DNA of 64,000 nt from positions 248,001 to 312,000 of the forward strand of contig CBDIHK010000026.1 of the NCBI GenBank assembly GCA_965279005.1. Reading direction: 5' to 3'. Within the stretch, counting starts at the first letter, position 1. Every line of letters begins with the position of its first letter. This DNA comes from Planctobacterium sp965279005. GTDB taxonomy: Bacteria; Pseudomonadota; Gammaproteobacteria; Enterobacterales; Alteromonadaceae. The position numbers and the translations under genes are program-made. This document shows, one piece after another, positions 9,425 to 17,640 of this stretch. The notes beneath the pieces were generated by a model. It searched no databases. It saw only the letters and a program-made list of their open reading frames with translations, and had not been told where the DNA came from.

Positions 9425-10258
9425 ATGCAATTTATTAATCGTATCTCTTTATCCCACCCCCTCACCCTATCAACCCTATTAGTGGTGTTGGGTATCTTAA
9501 TGTCGCAAGTAGGGGCGATCCTACTAGGTAGCGTATTTAGCAGTATACCTGCTAAGGAGTTTGCCATTTACACCCGCTACGGCTGCGCTGCACTAATGGT
9601 TTTACTGGTTTGGAAATTAGGCGGACTGAAAGCTTCAGGGATCAGCAACCCAACCGGACAATGGCACCAATATTGGTGGCTTGCCACCTTGCCTATGCTG
9701 GTTGTAGTTGGCCTTAACCTCAGCCGCGTGCAATGGCATGAAGTTTCTATCGAAATAGCCCAGGTTCCGAATTGGTTGTTTAGCCACTTGGCTACGGGGC
9801 TGTTTGAAGAAGTGATGATGCGGGCGATGGTGTTTTATATCCTCATGCGTGCTTGGTCAGACAAACGCAATGGACTAATAAAAGCGGCCATTGCCCAGGC
9901 GGCAATCTTTGGTGGCTTGCACCTGTTAAACCTGCTCAATGGCTTTAGCGTGGAAGTGATCATTCAAGTGGTTTACGCAACACTGCTCGGAATTTCCTTC
10001 GCAGGTATCGTCGCCTTCAGCCGCACCATCTGGCCTGCTGTTATATGCCATGCTCTTATCAACGCAGCAGGCAGCATCAACAGGAGCTTTGTACCAGGTT
10101 ACGTGGAAGAACCGACACAGGTTGGTTTATACATGGCATTCACCCTTGTGATTTTTGTATCCACAACTGTGCCAGCACTTTACATGCTTAAACGAATAAA
10201 AAACCATAATTCGATAGCTAGTGCTGCTAAAGGAGAGCATGTGGCCTCCTTAAGCTAG
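9425..10258 (+). CDS. CPBP-family intramembrane metalloprotease
   Basis: 277 residues, with about eight hydrophobic segments. The CPBP (Abi/Rce1-like) signature is complete: E128-E129-V-M-M-R133, then H166 in FGGLHLLN, and H209 with N213 in CHALINAAGS. These are the Glu and His residues used by the family for metal-dependent cleavage inside the membrane. The ATG at 9425 lacks a clear ribosome site, so the start is less certain than the product. Family members process prenylated peptides, help mature or resist bacteriocins, or have unknown roles; nothing nearby tells which. An insertion sequence has landed 24 bases after its stop. Confidence 0.88.
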   Translation: MQFINRISLSHPLTLSTLLVVLGILMSQVGAILLGSVFSSIPAKEFAIYTRYGCAALMVLLVWKLGGLKASGISNPTGQWHQYWWLATLPMLVVVGLNLSRVQWHEVSIEIAQVPNWLFSHLATGLFEEVMMRAMVFYILMRAWSDKRNGLIKAAIAQAAIFGGLHLLNLLNGFSVEVIIQVVYATLLGISFAGIVAFSRTIWPAVICHALINAAGSINRSFVPGYVEEPTQVGLYMAFTLVIFVSTTVPALYMLKRIKNHNSIASAAKGEHVASLS

Positions 10259-10272
10259 AAGTAGCCCAGGCA

Positions 10273-10282
10273 TGTGGCAATG
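10273..10282. repeat. Left 10-bp target-site duplication of the insertion sequence
   Basis: TGTGGCAATG directly precedes the left terminal repeat and recurs exactly at 11527-11536, after the right terminal repeat. An 8-10 bp duplication is normal for ISAs1-family elements. Confidence 0.88.
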
Positions 10283-11526
10283 CACGGCAAGATCGCGAAC
10301 ATTTTTTAACCAGTTGAACTGATTTACCTTCTCGTTCCTGGATCTGCACAGCCCATTGTGATCTTATACTCCCTTTTGGGAGCCAGTTTAATGAGTATTG
10401 ATGTTTTCGCTGAACACTTTTCTGATGTCACCGATCCCCGCCAGTCAGCCAAAGTCACTTATCCTTTGTACGATATATTGTTCTTATCTGTTTGCGGTGT
10501 TATCACCGGATGCGAAGGCTGGGAAGACATTGAGGACTTTGGTCATGCCAGACTTAGCTGGTTGCAGGGATTAGGTTTATTCAAAGATGGGTTGCCCGTC
10601 CATGACACTATTGCACGTATCATTTCCAGTATCGAACCGGAACAGTTACAAAGCAGTTTTATCAGTTGGATGCAGAAGGTTCATTCCCTGACCGATGGTG
10701 AAGTGGTTGCCATAGACGGTAAAACACTACGTAGCTCTTACAACCGGGAAGACCGTCAGTCAGCCATTCATATGGTCAGTGCGTTTGCTACAGCCAATGG
10801 TGTTGTTATGGGGCAAATAAAGACGGACAGTAAATCCAATGAAATTACCGCCATCCCTGAATTACTGAATTTACTGGATATTAAAGGCTGCCTTATCACG
10901 ATTGATGCCATGGGCTGTCAAAAAGCGATAGCGAATACCATTGTGAATAAAGGCGCTGATTATCTTTTGGCAGTCAAAGGCAACCAAAGGAAACTCTATG
11001 ATGCAATAAAGCTGGCTTTTAGCGGTATCGATACTGAATCATTGAACCTAGAAAAGGGACATGGCCGTATTGAGGCCAGGGAATATCATGTTCTGGACGC
11101 TTCTGAATTAGCGGAGACTTTTCCTCAATGGACAGGGTTAAAGAGCATAGGTATGGCTGTCAGGTATCAGCACGATGATGAGAAACCTTCACTGGAATAT
11201 CGTTACTACATCAGCTCCGCGACACTGAGCACAGACCAGTTTGCCAAAGCAGTAAGGAGCCACTGGGGTATAGAGGCAAGCCTGCACTGGGTTTTAGACA
11301 CTGCCATGAAAGAAGATAATTGCCAGATATTCAGAGGTAATGGTGCTGAAAACCTGGCTCGTCTTAGACACATTGCAAAAAACATGATTAAGGCAGATAA
11401 AAGCAGAAAGGCTAGTGTTCGCAGAAAACAGCGCATGGCATTGATGGAAGAAAGTTACCTGGAAGCGGTGTTTTTAGCGGGCTGCAATACTCTGGTTAAA
11501 AACTAAGCATTCATGCTCTCGCCGTG
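10283..11526 (+). mobile_element. Complete ISAs1-family insertion sequence, 1244 bp
   Basis: The left end, CACGGCAAGATCGCGAA at 10283, and the reverse complement of the right end, CACGGCGAGAGCATGAA, agree at 13 of 17 positions and define the imperfect terminal inverted repeats. A perfect 10-bp direct repeat flanks both ends. The single transposase gene (10391-11506) is intact. Complete ends, intact gene and unmutated target duplication point to recent transposition. It sits between genes and interrupts nothing recognisable. Confidence 0.9.
10391..11506 (+). CDS. ISAs1-family transposase
   Basis: 371 residues from the ATG at 10391 (GGGAG eight bases upstream); an in-frame upstream start at 10358 would lie before the usual MSIDVFAEHF beginning. 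The N-terminal domain contains DPRQSAKVTYPLYDILFLSV, typical of the H-repeat/ISAs1 family. The DDE catalytic core shows Asp in VVAIDGKTLRSS, Asp in LITIDAMGCQK and Glu in HWGIEASLHWVLD. Length and motifs are those of a full-length enzyme, so it should be able to move its own element. Confidence 0.93.
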   Translation: MSIDVFAEHFSDVTDPRQSAKVTYPLYDILFLSVCGVITGCEGWEDIEDFGHARLSWLQGLGLFKDGLPVHDTIARIISSIEPEQLQSSFISWMQKVHSLTDGEVVAIDGKTLRSSYNREDRQSAIHMVSAFATANGVVMGQIKTDSKSNEITAIPELLNLLDIKGCLITIDAMGCQKAIANTIVNKGADYLLAVKGNQRKLYDAIKLAFSGIDTESLNLEKGHGRIEAREYHVLDASELAETFPQWTGLKSIGMAVRYQHDDEKPSLEYRYYISSATLSTDQFAKAVRSHWGIEASLHWVLDTAMKEDNCQIFRGNGAENLARLRHIAKNMIKADKSRKASVRRKQRMALMEESYLEAVFLAGCNTLVKN

Positions 11527-11536
11527 TGTGGCAATG
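11527..11536. repeat. Right 10-bp target-site duplication of the insertion sequence
   Basis: Exact copy of 10273-10282 (TGTGGCAATG), immediately after the right inverted repeat. Confidence 0.88.
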
Positions 11537-11929
11537 TAACTAACAGATATAGATTGATAAAAAACATGCCTGTTTTGAATACCCTTTGGATTAAATAATA
11601 GAAAACGATGGGTATTTAAATTTGTACCAAAGTATGACTGAGATTTAGATTAAAGGAAGATAACAGCCCAAATGCTAGGACAATAAAATTACAGCCTTCC
11701 CGATTATAGGATAAAAATTAACAACAAACTTTATTTTTAGGATGAATAATTCTCACTCTTCTTTTTTCAAATAAAAGTTAAGATTTCACTTTTAATTTAT
11801 GTGGTTATTCCACCTTTGTCATAAACCAAATTTACTTGAATTATTAGGTAGTTATATTAACCTCTCTCTTCCGGTTATTTTTATGACCGGCGTTCAACAA
11901 TTAAAACGACAGTTTAAAGGATATACATA
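11537..11929. other. AT-rich intergenic region
   Basis: Almost 400 AT-rich bases with no supported frame. The last 80 bases carry CCGGT...ACCGG arms around an AT loop (about 11871-11890) and probably the promoter of the secreted protein that starts at 11930. Confidence 0.4.
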
Positions 11930-12298
11930 ATGAAAAAGTACTTATTAGTAACTTTGTTTTCTGTTTTCGGCTTGCTGGCATTTAATAGCCATGCAGCTTC
12001 AATGAGCTGTACCATGGCAACGCAAGGCGGCTCGGTTTTCCAATATTCTGGTGGCTGCTTTGGCCAGGACTTTTCCTTCGGAAGGTCAACAACTGCAACT
12101 TACACTATAAACCCGCATGGCGAGACTATTCTAAATACAATTTGGATAGAAGGCTGTAGTGCACCAAATGGTGCCATGAGCTGCCAGACCACACTCCCAG
12201 CCTATCAATCAAGGACTGCACGTGCCATCCTGATTTTGCCTCCTGGTGATCGCTTCAAAGAAGTCAGTGCTACTGCATTATATGAAACCGGCTTCTAA
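11930..12298 (+). CDS. Small secreted Cys-containing protein of unknown family
   Basis: 122 residues. AAAGGA lies eight bases before the ATG, a strong start. A classical signal peptide (MKKYLLVTLFSVFGLLAFNS, cleavage at HA-AS about residue 23) leaves a mature protein of about 99 residues with four Cys (SCT, GGCF, EGCS, MSCQ). The even number of Cys suggests two disulfides. The mature part is beta-rich, with Gly, Ser and Thr. It is placed at the start of the accessory island. No domain is recognised. Confidence 0.65.
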   Translation: MKKYLLVTLFSVFGLLAFNSHAASMSCTMATQGGSVFQYSGGCFGQDFSFGRSTTATYTINPHGETILNTIWIEGCSAPNGAMSCQTTLPAYQSRTARAILILPPGDRFKEVSATALYETGF

Positions 12299-12631
12299 CT
12301 TTTAAAACGAGCGCATATGGGTATTATCGCTCAATGCTTGCAACGTGATATCGGTCTATCCTGCCCAGGTTAGGCCGACTATTATAAATGCGTGGCGCCT
12401 ATTGGTAGTTTCGGCAAGCCAGCAACAAACAGATTGTCATATTCCAGCTAAGTTTTCCTGCACCATACAAAGGCACTTTTATTCCAAATAAAAGGTAGTG
12501 ATTTACATATTCACACCTTGGGCATCCCACTATTTAACTTGGCACTTTTTTCATACATCTATGACACCGGGATCAGCTTTCAGCCCAAGCTGAGTGTTTT
12601 GAGCTACTCGTGCAATATTGAAAAGCGAGAA
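12299..12631. other. Intergenic region with no supported gene
   Basis: About 330 bases between the secreted protein and the remnant of the helical-bundle gene. A frame at 12518-12712 on the plus strand overlaps the remnant, lacks a ribosome site and has no protein-like pattern. Nothing else was seen. Confidence 0.4.
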
Positions 12632-12811
12632 TCATTTTATATGATGCCAATACTGTTGCGGGTCGTCTTTCGGAGAATCTTTCATCCTCGGGTGTGCCTA
12701 CCCCAGCGATAGGAAAGCGTCGGATCCGGTATCTTCAGAAAATTGAAGATTATAAAAACAAAAGAATCCCGTAAGCGCTTCGGCAGGTACTGCGTCAGAT
12801 TCACAACACAA
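12632..12811 (-). pseudogene. Remnant of a second copy of the 401-residue island protein (C-terminal part)
   Basis: Read on the minus strand from about 12808 to the TGA at 12634-12632, one frame gives CCESD, then FFCFYNLQFSED, an in-frame TAG, and QQYWHHIK before the stop. The intact gene next door (12884-14089) has CCESD, SFCFYNPQHSDD and QQFWHFVP in the same order and spacing, so this is a decayed paralogous 3' end, not chance. It begins immediately beyond the terminator of the intact gene. Only the last ~58 residues remain and the 5' part is missing. Confidence 0.82.
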
Positions 12812-12821
12812 TAAAAACTAG

Positions 12822-12852
12822 ACGGGTCAGGTTTTAGTGCTACCTGACCCGT
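12822..12852 (-). terminator. Rho-independent terminator of the 401-residue gene
   Basis: ACGGGTCAGGT and ACCTGACCCGT form a perfect 11-bp stem around a nine-base loop. On the minus strand the stem is followed by CTAGTTTTTATT. It lies 32 bases after the stop of the 401-residue gene. Confidence 0.85.
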
Positions 12853-12883
12853 TTAGTTGGTAAAAAGAATACTGAAATTCCAA

Positions 12884-14089
12884 TTATGGAACGAAATGCC
12901 AAAACTGTTGCGGATTGCTTTCCGAAAATTTTGCCATTCTTATGTGCCAATCACCTACCGACATAACACAGTAATGGCCATCATCATCAGAATGTTGCGG
13001 ATTATAAAAACAAAAAGACTCTTTGAGGCTTGGAGCGGGTATATTGTCAGATTCACAACACGAAAGTTGCCAATATTCCGTGTTTTTATCGTAGCCCTCC
13101 GTTACCACAATTGTTTTCCTAAAGTCGCCCGTAGTTATAATGTCCTCATTGGTGCCAACCCCTAATGGACTCTCAAGGTCGTTAACAAATGTCAATAGAA
13201 AAAGCGGATTTTGCAAATCGAAGTCATCAGCTTTTATAAAAAAAATAATACATTTGTCGTCGCTAGACATCAGGCTTGCTACTACATGATTGGTGTCAGT
13301 GGGTTCTAACCAATAGCTCGCGTCATCCCGCTCTTTTTCGTCAATATTGGGATTACCAAAGCAAGCGATCCTGTCATCAGTGCTTACTGCTTTGTTATCC
13401 TTGTTTACCAATCGAGCAACAAAGTCACAAAGAAGCCCGTTTACATAAACTGATTTCCAGTTAAACACTTTTATCCCTGCGTCAGTAAAATCCTTTTTAT
13501 AACCCTCCATAAAAGGATAAATTCCGCTACAAAATTCAGCGATAGTAATCGCCATCTGAAAACCTTCTTCGAATTTGTACACGGCATAACATAGGGTTAG
13601 GTAATAGTTTAATAATTCGGTTTTGTCCTTGCGCAGTTGACCCACCAATTGGTCTAAAAAGTCTTCGGCATTTTCAGAAATCAATAGTGCGGCTTTAGGC
13701 ACAGAGTCAGCGATTTCATCAACAATTTTTTTATAACTAGCGGCCAATTCATCTGGTTTGTCATTGTACGCACCATTTACCATTGCCAGTATCAGCAACC
13801 TGACTGATTCATGTGCCGACTTAATGGTAGCGGTCGCCTCCATTAAATTATCCTTCGATATTTTAGCTTCGATATAATCCAACTCATCAAGGATTGCTTT
13901 TTCGGTTTGTGCAATTTCTCCTAGCTGCTTAGCTATATCATCTAATTGATCCTGAACTTTTCCTATATCCCCGCCACCAGTAATGGCATCCACCACCGAC
14001 TGCAATGCACCGTTGATAACAAAGTCCCGCGAATTACTTACCGTTGCCCCGACCAAATCACTCAGTAGTGAACTTTCACCTTCTGCCAT
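12884..14089 (-). CDS. Helical-bundle protein with possible beta-trefoil C terminus (unknown; toxin-like architecture)
   Basis: 401 residues, no signal peptide. Residues ~1-230 are long amphipathic helices, including a coiled-coil-like run (VQDQLDDIAKQLGEIAQTEK, ~45-64). Residues ~240-401 are beta-rich. Three aromatic-Trp motifs (SYW260, EYW340, QFW397) suggest three repeats of a ricin-type trefoil, though spacing is uneven (80 and 57). A helical bundle plus lectin-like domain recalls alpha-pore-forming or insecticidal-type toxins, but this is inference from architecture, and no family match can be claimed. It has its own terminator and a decayed paralogue of its 3' end downstream. It lies in the same island as the DUF2589 genes but on the other strand. 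Confidence 0.7.
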   Translation of the reverse strand: MAEGESSLLSDLVGATVSNSRDFVINGALQSVVDAITGGGDIGKVQDQLDDIAKQLGEIAQTEKAILDELDYIEAKISKDNLMEATATIKSAHESVRLLILAMVNGAYNDKPDELAASYKKIVDEIADSVPKAALLISENAEDFLDQLVGQLRKDKTELLNYYLTLCYAVYKFEEGFQMAITIAEFCSGIYPFMEGYKKDFTDAGIKVFNWKSVYVNGLLCDFVARLVNKDNKAVSTDDRIACFGNPNIDEKERDDASYWLEPTDTNHVVASLMSSDDKCIIFFIKADDFDLQNPLFLLTFVNDLESPLGVGTNEDIITTGDFRKTIVVTEGYDKNTEYWQLSCCESDNIPAPSLKESFCFYNPQHSDDDGHYCVMSVGDWHIRMAKFSESNPQQFWHFVP

Positions 14090-14456
14090 CTTTTTCTTCC
14101 CGAGTTGTTTATATACCTAACTAAAAAGTATCAGCTAATAGTAAGAATGCAATTGAAAAAGGTATTTAGATACTCATCCTACCCGATCACATATGTTTAA
14201 TATGCTGATTTATAAGAATTTTACAAACCCAACGACGCTATCATTATTGTTACACGCTAACCGCCATCACACTTTCGTGATGCTGTCAGGGCAAAGTGAT
14301 AATTTGGGTGAGTCTGTAAAATGCGTATGCCATTTGGCAACCAACTCAATGCACACATACTGCAGTGCCAGAGAAATAAAAAACGATTGCCTTATCAGGG
14401 TAATTAACTAGGCTGAGTGTTATTAGACCGTAGAAAAACCGGGCATCGGTAAATTT
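14090..14456. other. AT-rich divergent intergenic region
   Basis: Contains the promoters of the 401-residue gene (-) and the first glycosyltransferase (+). A six-bp stem CATCAC/GTGATG occurs at about 14265-14282 without a T-tract. A 72-codon frame here (14193-14411) has no ribosome site or recognisable pattern and was not accepted. Confidence 0.4.
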
Positions 14457-15167
14457 ATGTCAGAACCAAACACTGTAAATCAGAGCAGCTTTGAACCGTT
14501 AGTGTCTTGTGTATTGCCGACATGCAACAGGAGCCATTACATTCCCCTGGCGATTAATCTATTCCTTGCGCAAAACTATGACGGGGCAGAGTTGCTTATT
14601 GTTGACGATGGTAGTGAGCCAGTTGAGTCGCTGGTACCTGAACACCCCAGGATAAGGTACGTTTATTTAAAGGATAAAATGACTATCGGCGCCAAACGCA
14701 ATGCCTGTTGCGAATTAACCAGGGGTCAAATTATCATGCATTGGGATGACGACGATTGGTTTGCCAATTGGCGCGTTAGTTACCAGGTGGCGCACTTGAT
14801 CCACAGCGGTAAAAAAATATGTGGAATCAACCGCATGTATTACGCCGACCCACAAAATAGAAAAGCCTGGATTTACGCCTTTCCTGAGAGGTTTGGTACC
14901 TGGATAGCAGGTGGTTCATTTTGCTATTTAAAAACGCTTTGGCAATCCAATCCGTTTCCAGAGGTAAATGATGGTGAAGATACCCAGTTTATCAAAAAGA
15001 TTGACGCTTCCGACGTATTGAACTTAGAACGCTATGACTTTTATGTTGGGCGCATTCACCCTAATAACACCAGCAAAAAAAATATAAACCAAACACTTTG
15101 GTTTGACCTGCCCATGAACACGATTGAGTCAGTCATTGGCGATGATTTTGAAGCGTGGTCCAAATAG
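14457..15167 (+). CDS. Family 2 glycosyltransferase (GT-A fold)
   Basis: 236 residues. The N-terminal nucleotide-sugar site is clear: VSCVLPTCNRSHYIPLAI, then LLIVDDGS, GAKRNACCELTRGQII and the metal-binding HWDDDDWF (~98-105). An acceptor-side region with EDTQFIKK follows. A soluble cytoplasmic transferase is expected, as no membrane segment is present. The sugar and acceptor are unknown. It shares the GAKRN...GQII..H.DDDD block with the larger transferase at 18268-19293, so the two flank the DUF2589 genes as relatives. The ATG at 14457 has no strong ribosome site. Confidence 0.85.
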   Translation: MSEPNTVNQSSFEPLVSCVLPTCNRSHYIPLAINLFLAQNYDGAELLIVDDGSEPVESLVPEHPRIRYVYLKDKMTIGAKRNACCELTRGQIIMHWDDDDWFANWRVSYQVAHLIHSGKKICGINRMYYADPQNRKAWIYAFPERFGTWIAGGSFCYLKTLWQSNPFPEVNDGEDTQFIKKIDASDVLNLERYDFYVGRIHPNNTSKKNINQTLWFDLPMNTIESVIGDDFEAWSK

Positions 15168-15181
15168 AAAAAGTGAACAAA

Positions 15182-15625
15182 TCATTCTGTATAAAGCCTA
15201 GATAACAGTGTTTTGAATTTTGATACTGCAGACAGAAAAAGCTTTTTGAAATCTGTGATTTCTGCAAAAAAACGCCTAAACATGGTTAGCCGGGTAGGCA
15301 ACGAAGGTGGCTGTTCTTCATCATCCTGCACCTCGAGCGTTAAGACAATGCTACCGCTGGGGGATACGTTTTTATCTTGCTTAAGGGGAGGTGTGGCTAT
15401 GCCTATAAGCTGCAGCTCCCGTACTATTGACGCGGGTTTATAGGTTAGATTGCTTTGCTCTCTACCTATATAGCTTGATCGGGTAACCGGCTCATACAAA
15501 GACCAACTAGGTGATGGCCTATTAGGACAGTATTTCATATCCCCAGGCAAATAGCCCCCAAGGTTTTGGATACTGGTAATACTTTTTAAACTAGGATCGT
15601 AACTCTTAGGTAGATAAAGTTTCAT
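15182..15625 (-). CDS. Hypothetical protein of the DUF2589 island
   Basis: 147 residues if started at ATG 15625; a TTG at 15682 would add 19 residues, and neither has a good ribosome site. The N-terminal half is rich in Tyr, Pro and Ser (YLPKSYDPS, SWSLYEPVTRSSYIGR). The middle has a strand-like GSIVLTLEVQDDEE, and the C terminus is a basic amphipathic helix (FRRFFAEITDFKKLFLSAVS). No family is recognised. It is convergent with the glycosyltransferase, 14 bases away. It may be a real gene because of the structured C-terminal helix, but support is modest. Confidence 0.4.
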   Translation of the reverse strand: MKLYLPKSYDPSLKSITSIQNLGGYLPGDMKYCPNRPSPSWSLYEPVTRSSYIGREQSNLTYKPASIVRELQLIGIATPPLKQDKNVSPSGSIVLTLEVQDDEEQPPSLPTRLTMFRRFFAEITDFKKLFLSAVSKFKTLLSRLYTE

Positions 15626-16038
15626 ATTAGGCAAACCCCAATTGACGGGTGGTTGCATACACAGGTTGAGGTTGAGGCACAAAGATACCTATGCCTAGCC
15701 CATTTAGGTTAGCAGCCTTTAGGTACCTGCACCACAGTTTTCGGATGCGCAAAATAAGCATTGTGAAATTTTTAGGTATTTTCAGAGAGTTACAAACCAG
15801 ATCTGGATAACATTAAAAATGCCCCAATTACGGAACATATCTATAGACACCTATGCCACCTCGACAGAACAAAACAAACAAAATAATGATGATTTTTTTA
15901 CCAATTAACATTGCATTAATAAAACACTAATACTAATGTTTACTGGTATCGTGTTCATCCATCGATATTAAAATCATGTTTGGTGTAGTAACAGGAAGCT
16001 TGAAATCAACATTTATACGTTAAGTTAGGAGATTAATT
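15626..16038. other. Intergenic region upstream of the DUF2589 genes
   Basis: About 400 AT-rich bases. GGAG lies seven bases before the DUF2589 start at 16039. No other coding frame is supported. It must hold the promoter of the four-gene run. Confidence 0.45.
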
Positions 16039-16668
16039 ATGGCTAATGCTCCGGGCCCAGCCCTCGTTTCAATGGCGCAACAGTTTACCGGTTTACCTAT
16101 GGATTCACTTATAGGCGGGCCGTTAAATGCGGCGGCAAAAGCAAACTCTGCTATGGCGATGACCCAAACCAAGTTTATGCTTGATACGTGTTTTACCCAA
16201 GGAACAGGTTCAACACCTGAGCTGACACCAATAATGATCAACATGACGCTTAACCGGGCGGTAATAGACGACTCTTCAACTCCGCAAATTCTGAATGCGC
16301 CGACCACTATTACCATTCCACTGTTAACAATTATCCCAATAAACTCTTTGGGTGTAGACAACGTTAATATCACTTTTGAAATGGAAGTGAAATCAAGTTA
16401 CAGCGATGAATCATCATCGTCTTCGAGCTCAAATGTCTCTACATCCGGTAGTTTTGAAGCTAAATTTGGCTGGGGTCCTATTTCGGCTACGGTCAAGGGT
16501 AGTGCAAGTTATGACCACAAAGATAGCTCTACCCACAGCACCCACTACCAGAAAAGTAACTCTGCCAAATACACGGTAGCAGTCACGGCTGGTCAGTTAC
16601 CCTTACCCAAAGGTGTCAACACCATCATCGAAGCTTACACGAAAGCCATAGACCCAGTAACAATCTAA
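16039..16668 (+). CDS. DUF2589 family protein, copy 1
   Basis: 209 residues; ribosome site GGAG seven bases before the ATG. The DUF2589 pattern is clear: SLIGGPLNAAAKANSAMA (~24-41) with a following FMLDTCF helix, the hydrophobic strand ITIPLLTIIPINSLGVDNVN (~92-111) and the closing ITAGQLPLP-like segment (AVTAGQLPLPKGVNTI, ~185-200). A Ser-rich linker (~130-140) and a Gly/Ser/Thr-rich insert lie between. There is no signal peptide or membrane helix, so it is probably cytoplasmic. The family has no experimentally established role known to me and often occurs as tandem paralogues, as here. It is the first of four consecutive genes. Confidence 0.85.
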   Translation: MANAPGPALVSMAQQFTGLPMDSLIGGPLNAAAKANSAMAMTQTKFMLDTCFTQGTGSTPELTPIMINMTLNRAVIDDSSTPQILNAPTTITIPLLTIIPINSLGVDNVNITFEMEVKSSYSDESSSSSSSNVSTSGSFEAKFGWGPISATVKGSASYDHKDSSTHSTHYQKSNSAKYTVAVTAGQLPLPKGVNTIIEAYTKAIDPVTI

Positions 16669-16751
16669 GATTGTAGGTGAATACGAAACAACGTAAGGAC
16701 AGTTTTTATTCATCAGGGCTCATCGCTTTTACAAGGAATGACGACAGGTAA

Positions 16752-17402
16752 ATGGCACGTAAACAATTCCGCCCGCAAGAAGGCGGAAACTCGCTCATAG
16801 AACAAGTCATCGCTGCCCCTCTTGAGGCGGTAGCGAGGGCTAATTCGAACATGGCCCACGAACAACTCGCATTTTTGCTGAAGTATTGTTTCGAGGAAAA
16901 GCCCGACGGAAACTACATTCCACGCATGATCAATTTGACGGTTACCCGGCAAGAAGTTGTGCATGGCGATAATGATAACATTGACATAATCAGCCTCGAA
17001 TCAACCATCAATCTTCCTATCCTTACTATTGTTCCGATAAGTTCACTGGCCGTAGAGAAAATGGAAATCAATTTCGATCTAGAAGTTACGTCAATGGAAA
17101 CCTTTAGCAGTGATAGCCAAAGCGATGCAAATAAGAACAAAGCGCCAGGTTCAGGTAAACAGAACAAAGGCGTTGCCTTGCGAGGAAAGATAGGTTCGCA
17201 GAGGTCAAACAAAACCAGTTCAAACAGAAAAGAGCAAAACAAGTCTAACTTAGAGATTAAGATTACTGCAGGTCCCTTGCCTTTACCAAGTGGGGTTTTG
17301 ACTATGATTGACAGCTTCAACAAGCAGATAGTACCTGTAGATATTAAACCGTCAGACAATAAGCCAGCTCCTTCACCGTCTACCGATCCGACAAAAACAT
17401 AA
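16752..17402 (+). CDS. DUF2589 family protein, copy 2
   Basis: 216 residues. It has the same order of elements as copy 1: SLIEQVIAAPLEAVARANSN followed by FLLKYCFEE, the strand INLPILTIVPISSLAVEKME (~87-106), a charged low-complexity insert (Asn, Lys, Ser, Gly, ~125-165), then ITAGPLPLPSGVLTMIDSFN. The C-terminal tail is Pro/Ser/Thr-rich. AGG stands three bases before the ATG, with AAGGA further up. The insert differs strongly from copy 1 while the conserved strands do not, which suggests paralogues with different surface loops. The gene lies 83 bases after copy 1 and 13 before the zinc-ribbon gene. Confidence 0.82.
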   Translation: MARKQFRPQEGGNSLIEQVIAAPLEAVARANSNMAHEQLAFLLKYCFEEKPDGNYIPRMINLTVTRQEVVHGDNDNIDIISLESTINLPILTIVPISSLAVEKMEINFDLEVTSMETFSSDSQSDANKNKAPGSGKQNKGVALRGKIGSQRSNKTSSNRKEQNKSNLEIKITAGPLPLPSGVLTMIDSFNKQIVPVDIKPSDNKPAPSPSTDPTKT

Positions 17403-17415
17403 GGCGAGATAATTA

Positions 17416-17640
17416 ATGAACCAACAACAGCTCAACTGTCCTGATTGCGGCACCGCTATTCCATACGACACCTATGGGCTATTGCAAGGACGTCAATTCG
17501 CATGTTCCAAATGCGGCCTGGCAATAGGATTGGCTCCCCAGAGCCATGATCAAGTCAAAAATGCCATGGAAGAGTATGAAAACTTAAAAGCCAGTTTGGG
17601 CCAACAAAAAGGCGATAAAGCCACACAGGGAACTCGATGA
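17416..17640 (+). CDS. Small zinc-ribbon protein in the DUF2589 operon
   Basis: 74 residues. Two CxxC knuckles, CPDC (residues 8-11) and CSKC (30-33), separated by 18 residues, form a zinc ribbon (NCPDCGTAIPYDTYGLLQG, FACSKCGLAIG). A polar helix and tail follow. GAGA precedes the ATG, and its end overlaps the next gene by four bases (ATGA), so the two are translationally coupled. Such ribbons bind nucleic acid or act as structural adaptors in protein complexes; which applies cannot be told. Its tight position makes it a functional member of the DUF2589 locus. Confidence 0.75.
   Translation: MNQQQLNCPDCGTAIPYDTYGLLQGRQFACSKCGLAIGLAPQSHDQVKNAMEEYENLKASLGQQKGDKATQGTR

Noticed and set aside
12518..12712. 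64-codon plus-strand frame
   Set aside because: It overlaps in antisense the remnant of the 401-residue gene, which explains the sequence better.
14193..14411. 72-codon plus-strand frame before the first glycosyltransferase
   Set aside because: No ribosome site; the His/Cys-containing translation lacks any domain pattern, and the region must hold two promoters.
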